From NCBI GenBank assembly GCA_023014485.1, contig JAJOZX010001865.1, forward strand, positions 361,001 to 425,000: DNA of 64,000 nucleotides, given 5' to 3'. A program made the translations under genes and the position numbers. Source of the DNA: Bathynomus jamesi (lineage: Eukaryota; Arthropoda; Malacostraca; Isopoda; Cirolanidae). This document shows positions 21,106-32,390 of this stretch, one piece after another (within the stretch, counting starts at the first letter, position 1; the number at the start of each line of letters is the position of its first letter). The notes beneath the pieces are model-generated. The model was not told the origin of the DNA and ran no database searches. It saw only the letters and a list, made by a program, of their open reading frames with translations.

Positions 21106-21950
21106 TTAAATTAAAATGAATTACTCCAAGAGGGTATAATACATAGTGCTCCTGGATCGAGAAGGCGGTCTCGATGTCTGGCGCTCCCGCATTCACAGAG
21201 AACATCGTGGATCCTATAGAATTCTTACCAGAAGTTTTCAAAATTCAAAGATAAAAGAAACCCGTCCGCAGTTATTAATTTAATCAAATTTATCAAAATG
21301 GGCTATAATCAATTACAGTGAATCAAATGTTTCTTTTACACAGAACAGAGAGTTAATAATATGAATATTTCTTCCAATAAAAGTTCATAAGTATAATAAT
21401 AGTTTATTCTTAATTGTAAGATATTAAATAAGCCAGAGATCCCTCTAAGACACCCTTGTTCTTTTTGAGTCTCCAAGCTTGTACGAGTCAATTGCTATGT
21501 ATACTGCCTTTTCCTACAGTCAGACTACAATTGAAAACCCATTGATCTTCCAATTCCAAAACCAATTCCCTAACGAGCTGACTTTCAATCGTCAGCCGGG
21601 AGACCCGTCTCCTCGGAATCTGCCGTAAGGGCATTGAGCCCCTTCTTATATAGTCCAAGGAACGGAACCTGCCAACGCCACCACGCAAACGATTGATATC
21701 ACCTGAGAACTTTGGAGAAGCGAGCGTCTCACAATCCATTGTGTTTCCTAGGTGAAATCAAAGAAACCGTCCGCGTCACTGGCGTGTGAATTCCGTTCGG
21801 AAGGAAATAAGTCATACACTAGCGTGTGAATTATTAAATGAATGAAATTACATAAAAATAATTGTGTCATCATGGCGCGGCTTTACTTCGATGATAAATC
21901 AAAATATAAGATGTATATCATATAACATTTGGTTATCTTCCGCCCGAATT
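21106..21950. other. Gene-free sequence
   Basis: A minus-strand frame at 21488-21739 starting MDCETLASPKFSGD has normal composition, with arginine-rich segments, but matches no family I know. The stretch 21480-21800 is less AT-rich than its surroundings and may be an old element fragment. Confidence 0.4.
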
Positions 21951-21954
21951 GTTC

Positions 21955-22065
21955 ATTCTGACGAAGGTCAAGCTTTTCACTCCACCTTAGACCTACGGTT
22001 TAACGTGGAATCCAAACCACGCCCCATCATCTCCTCAGCATCTTAACCACTAGGCCACCCAGGGT
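21955..22065 (-). repeat. tRNA-derived SINE
   Basis: Minus strand: A-box GTGGCCTAGTGGTTAAGATG and B-box GGTTTGGATTCC. Same family as 12100-12215. Confidence 0.65.
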
Positions 22066-22270
22066 GGCATATATGTGTGTGTATATATATATATATATGT
22101 ATGTGTATATATAAAGCCTTCTAAGCCGACTGGCGGCTTAAGTCAACTGGAGGATTAAGATTTCTAAACCAGGTGTGAGTTTAAGAGCGCTCATTAAGTG
22201 ATGCGACATGCCTGCAAGAACATCTCCATTAATATATACAAATAAATAGCACAATGTGGCACCTCAAAAG

Positions 22271-22328
<58 letters not shown>

Positions 22329-23420
22329 ATATACATTCCTTTCTGAACGAGTCATTTACAGCCAACTGGCGGATTAAGACTTCTAAGTCAGCTGATGCTG
22401 TCAAGAGCGCTCATTATGCGCCTGAGTTTCCAGGCGAACGATGGTCTCTCTCTCCTCTCTCTTCGGTTAGGTATGGATGGCAGTTTTGGGGATTCCCCCT
22501 TGCTTGTGGCAACTTGGGTGATTCCCCCTTATTTGCATAACCCTTTTTTATGGTGGTACTGGCACCATGGGGGGAGGGGGTTGGCAACTTGCAACAAGGG
22601 GGAAGAGGTTTTGGCACCTTCCAACATTTGATCAACATTGCAACTGCTCTGCACTCGTCCATTGTGCGCTCATACTACCTAGTACAAATGTAGATAAAAA
22701 TAAAACCATATAAAAATTCTTATTTTCCGAACTTGTTTTTTTCAAAATTCATAAGATTCAAATTGCTCGAGGGATAACAACAAAATTTTGGTGAATAACA
22801 TTAAAAAAGTTGACACATTACATTAAAATACCATGCAGTCTGAGATTTAGGAAGCAATAATGTCTATTTTTCTACGCAGGGTTCAGAGAACGCTATGGCT
22901 ACAGAATTAAAGTTACCATGGGAAAAATATTTAAAGATATCATAACAGGAGAATGAATGTCATGTTAAAATTTGGTAAAGTTTGGTTTTATCAGTAAACG
23001 ATCACTGTCTGTTTTTACAAGTTAGTAAGAAACGAAATATTGCATGGAAATGCTGAGTCTTCACAAAACCTTAGTTCCAATTCTTAAAATAACAGAAGCT
23101 AAAGATAAATATTATTGGTTACAGCTAAAACCTTTACAACTGTTTTCACTGAAAAGACGTCGTAAACGATATGTGAAAATAAATGTATACTACTGTATAT
23201 ATACTGTAGACACATAACATTCGAAAAATCGGTTTCGAGTTTGGAATTGTAAAAACGAAATAAAAATGGAAAAGTTTCTATAGAAGGAACTGATAGGAAG
23301 ATGTTGCATTATTCAAAATTGAGTTTGACAGAGAAATTGTTCTATGTGAGATGACTGAAATCTATTATATGATAAAACAATTTTTTAATTATTTAAATGG
23401 CTTACAGCCCAATTAGAGTT
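22066..23420. other. Gene-free AT-rich sequence
   Basis: (AT)n at 22276-22326. A segment with CTGGCGG-TTAAG and AGAGCGCTCATTA occurs on each side of it (22125-22200 and 22358-22425), suggesting a duplicated short repeat. The rest, to 23420, shows nothing I can name. Confidence 0.5.
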
Positions 23421-23529
23421 TACACTTGAAGTGGAAAATGGTAGAAGTTTGCCATTTTTGGATGTAAAAAGTACTCGTAGTATGGGATAAATAACTGAGA
23501 AGAGTAAGCGGTGTAGGGGTAATAGGAAA

Positions 23530-23895
23530 GGGGAAAAAGTGAATATTTTAATCTCTCATAGAGGGTGAGGATGATAAAGAAGAAGGACGATAAGATAAGT
23601 GAGTGGGGTGCCGCCCCCAAAAAGTAGAAAACTGAATATAGAGTAACCTAACTTATCCTATCCTAACCTAACCGAACCTGAACTTGAAACTAAACAAAGG
23701 GAAAAGGGGAGGGGGAGGGGAAAGGGGAAAAAGGCAAAATTATAATATCTCAAAGCGAGGATGAAGATAAGGTAGAAGGGCAATAAGATAAGGAGGTGAG
23801 GTAGGATGCTTCCCCCAAAATATTGGGGGAAAGTTGAATTTAGAGTAGCCTAACGTAACATAACCGAATCTAAACTTGAAAATAAATAAATAAAT
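23530..23895. repeat. Tandem duplication, about 195-bp unit
   Basis: Two diverged units, each running from a GGGGAAAAAG-like start through GAGGATGA-GATAAG and a CCGCCCCC or TTCCCCC block to TAGAGTA-CCTAAC and CTTGAAA. The first starts near 23530, the second near 23722. A trace of a third end occurs near 24393. The second unit ends at (AT)n. The CCTAAC-like stretches are too irregular to be telomeric repeats. Confidence 0.6.
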
Positions 23896-23939
23896 ATATA
23901 TATATATATATAATATTATATATATATATATATATGGGA

Positions 23940-24099
23940 TGAATTTCACAATTAAACACGTGAAATGAATGAATGCTGCAAACCCACAAGCAAAAAAAAA
24001 ACGATTCCAAGGCCTTTCGTGGCCTTTCCCTGACGAGGTGTAGCTCTGAATACACGAAAGGCCTTGGAATCGTTTTTCCTTTTCCTTGTCGGTTTGCAG

Positions 24100-24107
<8 letters not shown>
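23940..24107. mobile_element. Fold-back of two PLE 3' ends
   Basis: The minus strand from about 24022 and the plus strand from about 24050 share the sequence CGAAAGGCCTTGGAATCG, and both continue into the same PLE tail (TTGTGGGTTTGCA; CACGTGTTTAATTGTGAAA on the minus arm). The left arm ends at (AT)n. The same tail is found at 42440-42520. The plus arm carries a complete hammerhead motif, the minus arm only its 3' half. Confidence 0.7.
24020..24072 (+). ncRNA. Hammerhead ribozyme motif of a PLE
   Basis: CTGACGA at 24030, stem II GTGTA/TACAC, GAAA at 24056-24059, then GGCC and TT. The GGCC stem III is a perfect palindrome. Stem I pairs TTCC with GGAA immediately outside the core. All conserved core bases are present. 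A short palindromic stem III suggests cleavage in a dimer. Confidence 0.75.

Positions 24108-24171
<64 letters not shown>
24108..24171. repeat. (CA)n followed by (TA)n
   Basis: About 24 bp of CA repeats and 40 bp of TA repeats, lying exactly between two fold-back elements. Confidence 0.95.
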
Positions 24172-24173
<2 letters not shown>

Positions 24174-24292
24174 CAAACAACCACAGGGAAAAGGAAAAGT
24201 AAACACGAAATTGGATTTCCTGTTTACTTTTCCTTTTCCCTGTGGTTGTTTGCTTATTAAAAAGATCACGTGTTTTTCTGTGATTTTACTGC
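24172..24292. repeat. Palindrome with 34-bp arms, PLE-like tail
   Basis: The arms AAGCAAACAACCACAGGGAA... and the complement (24172-24205 and 24223-24256) surround a 17-bp loop. The right arm continues GATCACGTGTTTTTCTGTGA and ends at an (AT)n array. This resembles the CACGTGT...GTGAAA tails of the nearby PLEs, so it is probably another folded-back PLE end. Confidence 0.65.
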
Positions 24293-24308
24293 ATATATAT
24301 ATATATAT

Positions 24309-24353
<45 letters not shown>
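24293..24353. repeat. (AT)n then (GT)n microsatellite
   Basis: About 17 bp of AT followed by about 43 bp of GT repeats. Confidence 0.95.
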
Positions 24354-24419
24354 CGTCATACTTTGAGCTTCAGCCGTAACCATTTAATTCTCTGCTAACT
24401 TAATCTAAACTTGAAAATA

Positions 24420-24477
24420 AATAATAAAAAATAAAAATTAACTTAACTTATCCTGTCTCTAATGCACCATTCATCTC

Positions 24478-24530
<53 letters not shown>

Positions 24531-25210
24531 TTCACATCATATTGTTTGCGGTGGGGGCTCGCTTAATATCGCCATGGAAACTGGCAACGTAAACCACGCT
24601 GTCGGGCGTCTGAAACCGTACGATAAACGCAGTCAGTCGTTAGCGAGCATAATGGTTGAAACTTAGCTTATATACTACGTCTTGCCTTCGTGCAGATAAC
24701 TTCTTTTGCTCTTAAAGTGATTGATTTTGTTAGAATCTTCGTGTTTTTCAAAGTTCGAATTGTGTACCCCTTTTTCATTTGGATTTATTTGCTCTATTTG
24801 GAAAGTCACTTTTGAAACAGATTTTGCAGCTTACCTGCCTTTGTGGGCATTTGCCTTTGAATTTAATCGTTCATTTTTTATTTTAATTTTGCTTTAACAT
24901 TTCCTTTATATAACATTAATTTAGACTAAGTATTTACTCATATTGAGCCCTTATTTATTTATTGTTATATTAACAGCCTCAGAAAATTTACGATAAAGTG
25001 GCTTTGAATTATCCACCTGATTATCGTAAAGGTCTAATTTACTTTACACTTTGGGTCAACTTATAGTTAAAGGATCGGCTTGGAGATTTACTCCTATTGG
25101 TCTTAAAGTCACCTAATTTACCAATTTATTCAGTAAATTGTGTATATATATTCTAGTGTATATTTTGTGATTTGTTTTCTTCATTTGTAATTTATTCAGT
25201 GACTTATATA
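24420..25210. other. Gene-free AT-rich sequence
   Basis: (AT)n at 24481-24526, then AT-rich DNA. The stretch 24540-24680 is less AT-rich but shows no recognisable coding or repeat signal. Confidence 0.5.
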
Positions 25211-25212
25211 TA

Positions 25213-25951
25213 CACTGAGCGGCCGAAAAATCGGCCCGCTTGGAATATCGCGAAAAGCATAAAAGTGGTCAAGCTTCTGTTTATAAAAGTTTTAAAATTC
25301 GAAAATATAGTCTATGAGAAAACCAAATAACGAGACAAAACAACGTCAGCTGCGAACACAGTAGCTGTAACGATTGTTCGACTTCTTTTAAACATTCGAC
25401 AGTCTGACATTTAGTTGCTCTTAGACTGCTAGTGCCACTTTTTTCTTCCACTAGTGTGGAGTAGGCATTTGCGTTTAGTAACAGATAGACTTCCAATTCT
25501 TTTGTATTTCAGAATTCGACATTTACAATGGATTTGAGTGCCGTGAATGTCGCAAGAGTCGTCGCCCTAATTGAAGATGGTCAAATCCAGCGTTACGTCG
25601 CCGTTGAACTAGGAATTCCAAGAACAATGGTTCGACGTGTCTACCAACGTTATGGTCTACCAACGTACAGGAGAGTACACCCGAAGACCAGGATCTGGAA
25701 GATCGCGCTGCACATCTGAGCGTGACGATCGTTTCAGTGAGCTAGAAAGGTCTCGAGACGTCAGTGTATCGGAGCGAACCGTTAGAAGGAGACTTATGGA
25801 AAGTGGCTTACATGCTAGATGTTCAGCAATGGGTCCGGAATTGCTCCCATACCACCGCAATGTTATAGGGTACATAACCGCAACCGCGCGGAGCTCTATT
25901 TGTAAACTCCGCAACCGCAGAGCTATGAAAAATGACAACCGCTACATCACT

Positions 25952-25955
<4 letters not shown>
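25213..25955 (+). mobile_element. Truncated Tc1-type transposon
   Basis: The left end CACTGAGCGGCCGAAAAATC follows TA at 25211-25212 and a TATATA tract. The right part is missing: the sequence runs into an (AT)n array at 25956, just after a stretch of inverted duplicated bases (CGGAGCTCT... AACTCCGCAACCGCAGAGCT). Confidence 0.65.
25528..25865 (+). pseudogene. Tc1 transposase, N-terminal DNA-binding half only
   Basis: MDLSAVNVARVVALIEDGQI begins the first helix-turn-helix of a Tc1-like paired domain. The frame shifts near 25665, then gives the GRPR-type hook GEYTRRPGSGRSRCTS, ERDDRFSELERSRD and the second helix-turn-helix VSERTVRRRLMESGLHARCS. A segment normally lying between ERDDRF and VSERTVRRRL is deleted. 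Reading ends at PELLPYHR, before any catalytic Asp, so the catalytic domain is absent. Non-functional. Confidence 0.8.

Positions 25956-26005
<50 letters not shown>
25956..26005. repeat. (AT)n microsatellite
   Basis: Pure (AT)n, 50 bp, at the truncated end of the Tc1 fragment. Confidence 0.95.
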
Positions 26006-26007
<2 letters not shown>

Positions 26008-26435
26008 TGATTTAGCGCCATTTCCTTGGTCTAGTTCAAATAAACTTTCAGGTAGAAATTATCTGTATAAATTTATTTCAGTTCCAACATTCAAGTTGGA
26101 CCTTTTTATCTCGTCGATCGCTGAAAACCTCTTTGAAAGAACTTTCTGAAATACAAGCACTATTCCTTATTCACCAAACATTGCAGTTTCCTCCTGCCCT
26201 TATAATCTAACAAAACAGCACCACTTTTTTAATAGAGAAACAGTGTTTTACCAATACTGTATAGGGGTGATGTAAATAGATTTTTTTTTTCCAGCCTACC
26301 ACTCGAAGTGACATAGATACAAGGCCAACATTCAATACCACGTATACAGGCGCGTAGCCAGGATCTCCATAAAGGGGGGGGGGCACACCTTGAACCATAT
26401 ATATATATATACTTGCACCACAAACAGCAACAGTA
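26006..26435. other. Gene-free spacer
   Basis: No gene or recognised repeat; a short (AT)n lies at 26396-26411. Confidence 0.5.
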
Positions 26436-26443
26436 CCACTAAC

Positions 26444-27328
26444 CAGAGCTGGGCAATAAATACATTGAATGTATTTAAATACTAAATACTAAATACATGG
26501 GAGAAATGTATTTAAATACTAAATACTAAATACATTTTACGAATGTATTTAGATACTAAATACAAAATACATCAATTGTATTTAAATACATTTGTAAATA
26601 CATTTTAAATACATACAAATTTTAACATATGCATTCACTAATTCATGAGTAACAACAATATAAAATGCTTGATAAAGGATAAAGAAATAGTACAATGTAA
26701 TTTCCGATTATATATTTCCCTTTTTAGAACAAAACAAAAACAAAAGAACTTAGAACTTACGATGTTCAACCAGTGACATATTATACTCATTATATCATTG
26801 CAAAATGAGTAACAATTAATGAGTAGATGAGACATAAACGTAAACATAAGACGTAAACATAAACATAAGGCACCTTACAAATTTTCTTTTATTTCACGGT
26901 TGCTGCGGATCAAAACCAATCTTTCAAAAGTTTTGTCTGAAAGAGAGTTTCTTTTGGGAGTCAAAGTGATTCCCGCGAATGAGAATATTCGCTCTACCGG
27001 TGCCGAAGATGGTAATGTCGTGTTATAGCGGAGGAACAGTCTTTTTATGAGAGGATGTTTTCCCAAACTGTTGAAACATGAACCATGCTGTACTACACTG
27101 TCGACGCGTCGTACTGTGCTAGTATAGAACGTGTATTAAACCAGTAAAAGTATTTACATTTTTATATTTTGAGTATTTAAATACATTGTATTTAAATACT
27201 CATTAAAGTATTTAAATACTGTATTTAAATACATGAAAAACAATGTATTTATAAATACAGTTCTAAATACACAAATGTATTTAAATACGTATTTAAATAC
27301 AAATGTATTTAAATACTGCCCAGCTCTG
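26444..27328 (-). mobile_element. hAT element, internally deleted
   Basis: 885 bp with inverted ends CAGAGCTGGGCA and a perfect 8-bp duplication CCACTAAC (26436-26443 and 27329-27336), the hAT signature. Inside each end lies a dense array of GTATTTAAATACT-like palindromic motifs, probably transposase binding sites. It keeps only the 3' end of the transposase gene. Confidence 0.9.
26875..27066 (-). CDS. hAT transposase C-terminal dimerization domain fragment
   Basis: 63 codons on the minus strand. They contain LIKRLFLRYNTTLPSSAPVE, then RIFSFAGITLTPKRNSLSD and FERLVLIRSN, the typical hATC dimerization region (SSAPVERxFSxAG, RxxLSxxxxExLVxxxxN). The catalytic domain and zinc finger are missing, so this is a deletion derivative. 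The fragment is open to its stop codon, which suggests that the deletion is fairly recent or that the fragment has simply escaped frameshifts. Confidence 0.8.
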   Translation of the reverse strand: MGKHPLIKRLFLRYNTTLPSSAPVERIFSFAGITLTPKRNSLSDKTFERLVLIRSNREIKENL

Positions 27329-27336
27329 CCACTAAC

Positions 27337-27488
27337 ACTATAAAAGCACTCTTACCTCCTACCTGTCAATCCCGGTAACAACACCAATACGTCAAGCCTC
27401 AGCAATATTTTGCCAACCGTTTGTTTCTGAAGATAGGAATGTGACGTCAGTCGAAAAAGGACTGAGAGGTAGGAGTGCTTTTATAGTG
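27337..27488. repeat. Inverted repeat next to the hAT
   Basis: The arms CACTATAAAAGCACTCTTAC and the complement near 27465-27488 enclose about 100 bp. The size and layout resemble the folded-back PLE ends elsewhere. A CTGAAGA followed by a GAAA is present in the right half, but stem II does not pair convincingly. Confidence 0.5.
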
Positions 27489-27789
27489 TTGTACACATAG
27501 TGTGACAAACATGAAACATTCGCACACGCAAGTTAAGTGGGAACACAAATTTACAAGCTACAACAAAAAAATATGAAAAATCATTAAATTCTTGAAGCTT
27601 TAAGAAACTGAGCTTACCTTTTGGCTGTTGAATGAAAGTCAACGTAAAATTGGGAAAATATTTATTAATGTTAATTATCTATGTCACTGTACAACAATAT
27701 TTAATATGTTAATAATTACCAAAACACTTAAGTAACAGATCGTAAGAGGGTGCACATGTCCCCTGGCTCTCGCCTGGCTATATAAAATA

Positions 27790-28592
27790 TGGATTTGAAC
27801 TCGGAATGGTCCCCTGAGGTCTTTTCATGATACACACAGACCATGCATGGAACGAGGAACTCTTCTGGGAAAATTAAACCTACTATAGGCCGAATAAGTA
27901 TTGGTAAATGACAACCACTATAGTTTTTTCTTTTTCATGATGTTCGCCCGACATGGGCAACGGGTCACTCGCAAAAAGGCACCAAAAATATAACTTCCCT
28001 CACCAGCTATCTGCGAAGCAGATAGGATCCAGCTTTGCGACAAGATCTAGGGTTTACAGCTACACCTAGCCTACTATATTCAGAACCTCAATATAAGCAA
28101 AAGACTCGGTGCATTCACGTCGGATTGAATACTTAAAAAAAGGGGGTAACTATTGTATTTTTAGATTCCCAAAGCTGGATCCTATCTATTTTGCAGATAT
28201 ATATATATATATATATGGGAATGAACTCAGAATGGTTCCCTGAGGTTTTTTACGATACACACAGACCGTGCATGGAACAAGGAACTCTTCTAGGATAATT
28301 AAAGCCACTATAGTCCGAATAAGTAATGGTAAATGACAAGTACTATAGTGTTTCTTTTTTATGATGCTAGCCCGACGTGGGCAACGGGTCACTCGCAAAG
28401 AGGTTCCAAAAAATATAGCTTCCCTCACCAGCTATCTGCAAAGCAGATAGGATCCAGCTTTGGGACAGGATCTAGGGTTTAAAGCAGCCTAGCCCAGTTA
28501 CATTTAGAACCTCAATATAAGCAAAAGACTCGCTGCCTTCACGTCAGATTGAATACATCAAAGAAAAAGGGGTAACTATTATATTTTTAGCC
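27790..28592. repeat. Direct repeat of a 375-bp unit
   Basis: Two copies, about 27790-28165 and 28216-28592, both starting near GGAATG-ACTC-GAATGGT and ending AACTATT-TATTTTTAG. They differ by scattered substitutions and are separated by a short stretch that includes (AT)n. A TATCTGC-AAGCAGATA hairpin lies inside each. No coding potential; family unknown. Confidence 0.75.
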
Positions 28593-28700
28593 AAAAACCA
28601 AAACTTAAACCTCAACTGGCAGAATTGAGCATCCATTTTTCAAGGCCTTGAAAAGTGGACGCTCAATTCTGCCAGTTGAGGTTTAAGTTTTGGTTTTTGG
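28591..28700. repeat. Near-perfect palindrome, 55-bp arms
   Basis: It begins CCAAAAACCAAAACTTAAAC and ends with the exact complement; the centre is CAAGGCCTTG near 28645. Only one or two mismatches (ATCCA against TGGAC) separate the arms. Confidence 0.85.
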
Positions 28701-28734
28701 TACAAAACTACGCAAGCCAAACAGATAACACCAA

Positions 28735-29475
28735 ATCCACAAGTCAGGGATCTTGGAGTAATAATGTCGTCGGATGCAGAATTCAGAGAGCACTATAAAA
28801 TCAAAATCACAACTGCTAGAAAAATAATGGGAATCATCTGGACGAGCTTCCGCAGCAGAAAAGTAAAGATCATGATCAAACTATGGAAGAGTCTAGTCCT
28901 ACCAATAACTGCGTATTGCTATGTACTCACACGCCCACACAGAAAAAGAGACATTGCGTACATTGAAGCTATACAAAGGACATTTACGTCTAAGATAGAG
29001 GAAACGGAAGGTGAAGACTACTGGTCTCGACCACAATCCTCGGAACTCTACTCTCTCGAAAGAGGGCACGAGCGCTACACAATAATATACATATGGAAAA
29101 TAATTCAGGGCTCTGTCCCTAACCTTAGAAACGAAATAGAAACAAACTGGAATGAGAGAAGAGGCAGATTTTGTAAGGTCCCAGCTGCAGTGGGACAAGG
29201 GGCCATGAAAACGAGAATGGAAAATACACTCAGAATACGGGGCCCAAAGGTTTTCAATGTCCTTCCAAAAGAAGAGGAATCTCCAGCACACCGACCTGAA
29301 TAACTTCAAGAACCAGCTGGACAAATTCCTGTGCAAAGTCCCTAACCCTCCATGCGTGACTGGCTACGAGGGCAGGAGGAGATCAGACAGCAATTCCCTC
29401 CTTCACCAAATCCCGCAAATAAGGCGGGATGCTGCAGAGGGGTCTACCGCAGGTCGATCCTGAACCGTCTTTCAA
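28735..29475 (+). pseudogene. CR1/Jockey-type LINE, 3' end (family A)
   Basis: Post-catalytic end of a LINE reverse transcriptase. The main frame 28764-29303 carries KITTARKIMGIIW, VLPITAYCYVLTRPHRKRDI, AIQRTFTSKI, SLERGHERYTIIYIWKI and RIRGPKVFNVLP. A frameshift near 29265 leads to NLQHTDLNNFKNQLDKFLCK and PPCVTGYEGRRRSDS, ending at 29463. The catalytic palm domain is absent, so this is a 5'-truncated insertion. The sequence ends in AAATAAGTG followed by ATATATA. Confidence 0.75.
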
Positions 29476-29583
29476 ACTCAGCAAAAGTAAACAAAAATAA
29501 GTGATATATAGGTGTTACATTTGCTAACTTGAAATTATCTGACGGATGCAAAAAAACTTCACTTTTTCTACGTGAACGTCACA

Positions 29584-29783
29584 ATATGATAATAAAAACC
29601 CACTCCAATAGACAGAGTTTATTTCCACAACAGTTTCGATGCCCACTAGCATCCTCTTCGGGTGGATACAGAAAAACGAAATCGTTTTCGTCTTTCTGTA
29701 TCCACCCGAAGAGGGTGCTAGTGGGCATCGAAACTGTTGTGGAAATAAACTCTGTCTATTAGAGTTGGTTTTTATTATCATAT
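29584..29783. repeat. 200-bp palindrome, PLE-type fold-back with hammerhead-like motif
   Basis: The arms ATATGATAATAAAAACC... and complement meet near 29683. Each arm, read outward, has CCGAAGA, a GGTGC/GCATC hairpin and GAAAC. That is the hammerhead layout with a C in place of the invariant U of CUGANGA, so the ribozyme is probably inactive. AATAAA follows, as in other PLE ends here. Confidence 0.65.
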
Positions 29784-29789
29784 CTGAGG

Positions 29790-30109
29790 GGTGCGTACTA
29801 GGCCGGGTCGTTTTTGCTTGAAAAATTTTTTGGGAAGTTTAATTTACCCTGTATTACGAAAGTTTTTGTACCTACATAGGAAGTATCATGACAAAGTTTC
29901 AAGCTTTTATATAAATATGTTGAGGTTCCACAAGTCACTTAAAGTTTTGGTGATTTTTTCCGATACTCCGTATAGTAAACTACAGCTCTTTGCTGACTTG
30001 CCATGATAGTTTACAAGGCAAATCACCCAGAATTCACCAGGAGGAGGTGGCTGTAGGTCGAATTCCACACCATGCCCAGCCCAACCTCCCTTCCATTAAT
30101 TTTTATATG
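29790..30109. other. Gene-free spacer
   Basis: No gene or recognised repeat. Confidence 0.5.
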
Positions 30110-32390
30110 TAGTTTATTGACATTTGTATTCGCATTTTGACTCAAATGTAGGCATGTTTGATCTTGAAGCAATTCTTGCCTTTATAAAACCATCTCTATT
30201 TTCCCGGCCACAGAAAGAAGCTGATGCTTCTGTTACAAGTTTGACATGTCTTTCCACAGCTTGTGAATGACATGGGTAATTTTTCAATAGAGGGTTAGTT
30301 TCATCACCCCTTACGATAAGCTCTAACTGGGTGTTTGTCAAGCTTTTTGTCGGAGGTGGTTCATGTCTTGGGTAGTCTCCAAATCGAATTAAATCTGTGT
30401 AGTCTCTTGCCAAGAAATTAATTTTAGGCCGTCTAAAGTCTCTAATGCCCGAGGACACACTTTCTCTGGCAAAGAGAATGCGCCAGAAAGCTAACTCTCT
30501 CATCACTTTCCTTTGATCAAATAACATCGAAACCAATAAAGTTTCTGGGTGAGCAAATATGCCCCTCTTTGAATAACAAGATCAATGACTGCCTTAAGCT
30601 CATCAGATAGGTATCTTGAACTAGATATGATAAACCAGAGGAGCCTTGGTCAGTGGTAATAGTAAGGATTTCGCTTTATATTAAACCACGATGGGGCATA
30701 AACGCGAACAATGAATTCGGTCAGAGTTTTCAAGTTTTCTGATGGCTTTTTGGTCGCAATATAAAGTCAACTATCCTGTTGGCTGTCGTAAGCCATCTGG
30801 CATGGTTCAAAGAACTTGGGTTGCAGTTTTCAAGGTTTTGGGAACATTGGCCTTCTATGACTGCATTACAAATTTCCATGAGATACTTTTGATCTTGGCT
30901 TAGATCGAGATCCTCCGGAATAGAAGGCATATTACTTGATTTGATTGCTTCAAACTTGACAACTGGCATCTTTTCGCAAGCAGTCAAACGTTTGCCAACA
31001 TTTCCAGCAAGGGCTTTTGGTTCTTTGGTTTTACCATCCAAATAATTAAACAAATGGCGGAGAGGTAGCTCATTGGTATGCAGCAAACACACGAACAAAT
31101 GAAGAGGAGTATTGTAGTGTACCTATAGTTGCCTGATAACTCCATTATGTATGCCAGTGTTTACATTGGCTCCATCACATCCAATGACCTTCAGATTGTC
31201 TACCTTAATATTGTTACTGTTAAGAAACTTTATCACTCCCTTAGAAATGTTAATTGAATTTCCAGTCACAGGAGTGAAGTGCCCAAGATATTTTTATTCT
31301 GGTTCAGCGATAAGCGTGATGTGTTCCTCACTAATTGTTGTACTGTAGTACCTCCAATCCTTACAGATATTTGCTTTAGTTAAGTCCTTTATTCCATCAA
31401 AATACAATGTTTCTATACTTTCTTCACTTGATTTACTCAACTCCTCTCTGATCTTCTTTCTCTGCCGTCTCACCTTATTCTTATCCACAACATTGTGATA
31501 ATCTTCAGAGGTAATGCGACCAAAATCTTTCAGAACAGCAGAGGCAACGGGCTGCACCAGCTCTGTCTGATATTCCGAATAGGTCACAAGTTTTTGCTAA
31601 TGAAGGCAATTTGCGAGTGAGCTCATGTGCTTCACCTGATTTCTTTATACCTTCCTCAATGTGATGATCATCATCACGCTCTCTATCTGTATCTGTTGAT
31701 GTGTCAGAATCAGGAATTGTATGAAAGTTATCCCAGTCCATTGGCTCTTCCCTGGAAGTGGATGAGTTATTGATATCTCCATCTTCAATGTTTTTAGAAA
31801 ATCGTGCTCTTTCTTGTTCTTTACGCTCAGATCTTATTTGCAGTTTCTTCGTTGTCTGGAAATCAATACTGCCTATTGCCATTTTTCGTGCACCTCTTTG
31901 GTCAATTAGGAAAGAACGTTCCATGGCAAAAACTTTTAGCTCTTCTTCACACGTGCAAGAAAATAGATCATGGCATTTGCAGGCAGCAATATCAAAAAGC
32001 CTTTGATTTTTGGATTTGAACGCGGTCAGTTTAGATTGAAAATCTCCTTTTTCTACCAGTCTTCATCATATTTTTAGAGTTTTCATGACAATCCTTTACT
32101 CTGGCTAATATTTGCTGTTCTGATATTGTTCGCATTGATGCACTTTTCCAGATCTCTTTTACCTTTGATGCAACTATTCTTGCAACATCATTAGCATTTG
32201 GCTCTTTTTTTCCTTCACTAGCTATAAGTAAGAGATATCTTGTTTGTAAATATTCTTTTAAAACGTCTTCATATAGGGGAAGTTGATTTCCACTGAGCTC
32301 AGCTTTCCCAAAAAGGGAAACAGCTGGACTAATGATTTTCTTTCAACAGTTGCTTTCACTTGTACGGCCTCAGCCATTTCGGATAATTTG
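30110..32390 (-). pseudogene. Transposase-like repeat protein (hAT-like features), frameshifted
   Basis: Reading down the minus strand: an N-terminal Cys cluster near 31990 (RLFDIAACKCHDLFSCTC), then MERSFLIDQRGARKMAIGS. The open frame 31587-31294 follows (NVVDKNKVRRQRKK, IETLYFDGIKDLTK), then GHFTPVTGNS and VIGCDGANVNTGI near 31160. Next is the frame 31098-30730 (VCLLHTNELPLRHLFNYLDG, LNHARWLTTANRIVDF), and a degraded C-terminus to 30114. The GCDGxNVNTG Asp, C-x-x-H-like block and HARW motif recall the hAT D/CxxH/RW arrangement. The protein type is common in arthropod and cnidarian repeats, but I cannot name it. At least four frameshifts or stops. No terminal repeats were found. Confidence 0.5.

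Noticed and set aside
21488..21739. Minus-strand open frame as a host gene
   Set aside because: 83 codons with no recognised motif, no neighbouring exon signals and no matching reading elsewhere; left as unassigned.
23640..23690. CCTAAC-rich stretch as an internal telomere repeat
   Set aside because: The units are irregular (CTTATCC, CCTATCC, CCTAACC, CCGAACC) and lie inside a 195-bp tandem duplication.
27337..27488. Hammerhead ribozyme inside the inverted repeat
   Set aside because: CTGAAGA and GAAA are present, but the intervening 19 bases do not form a proper stem II.
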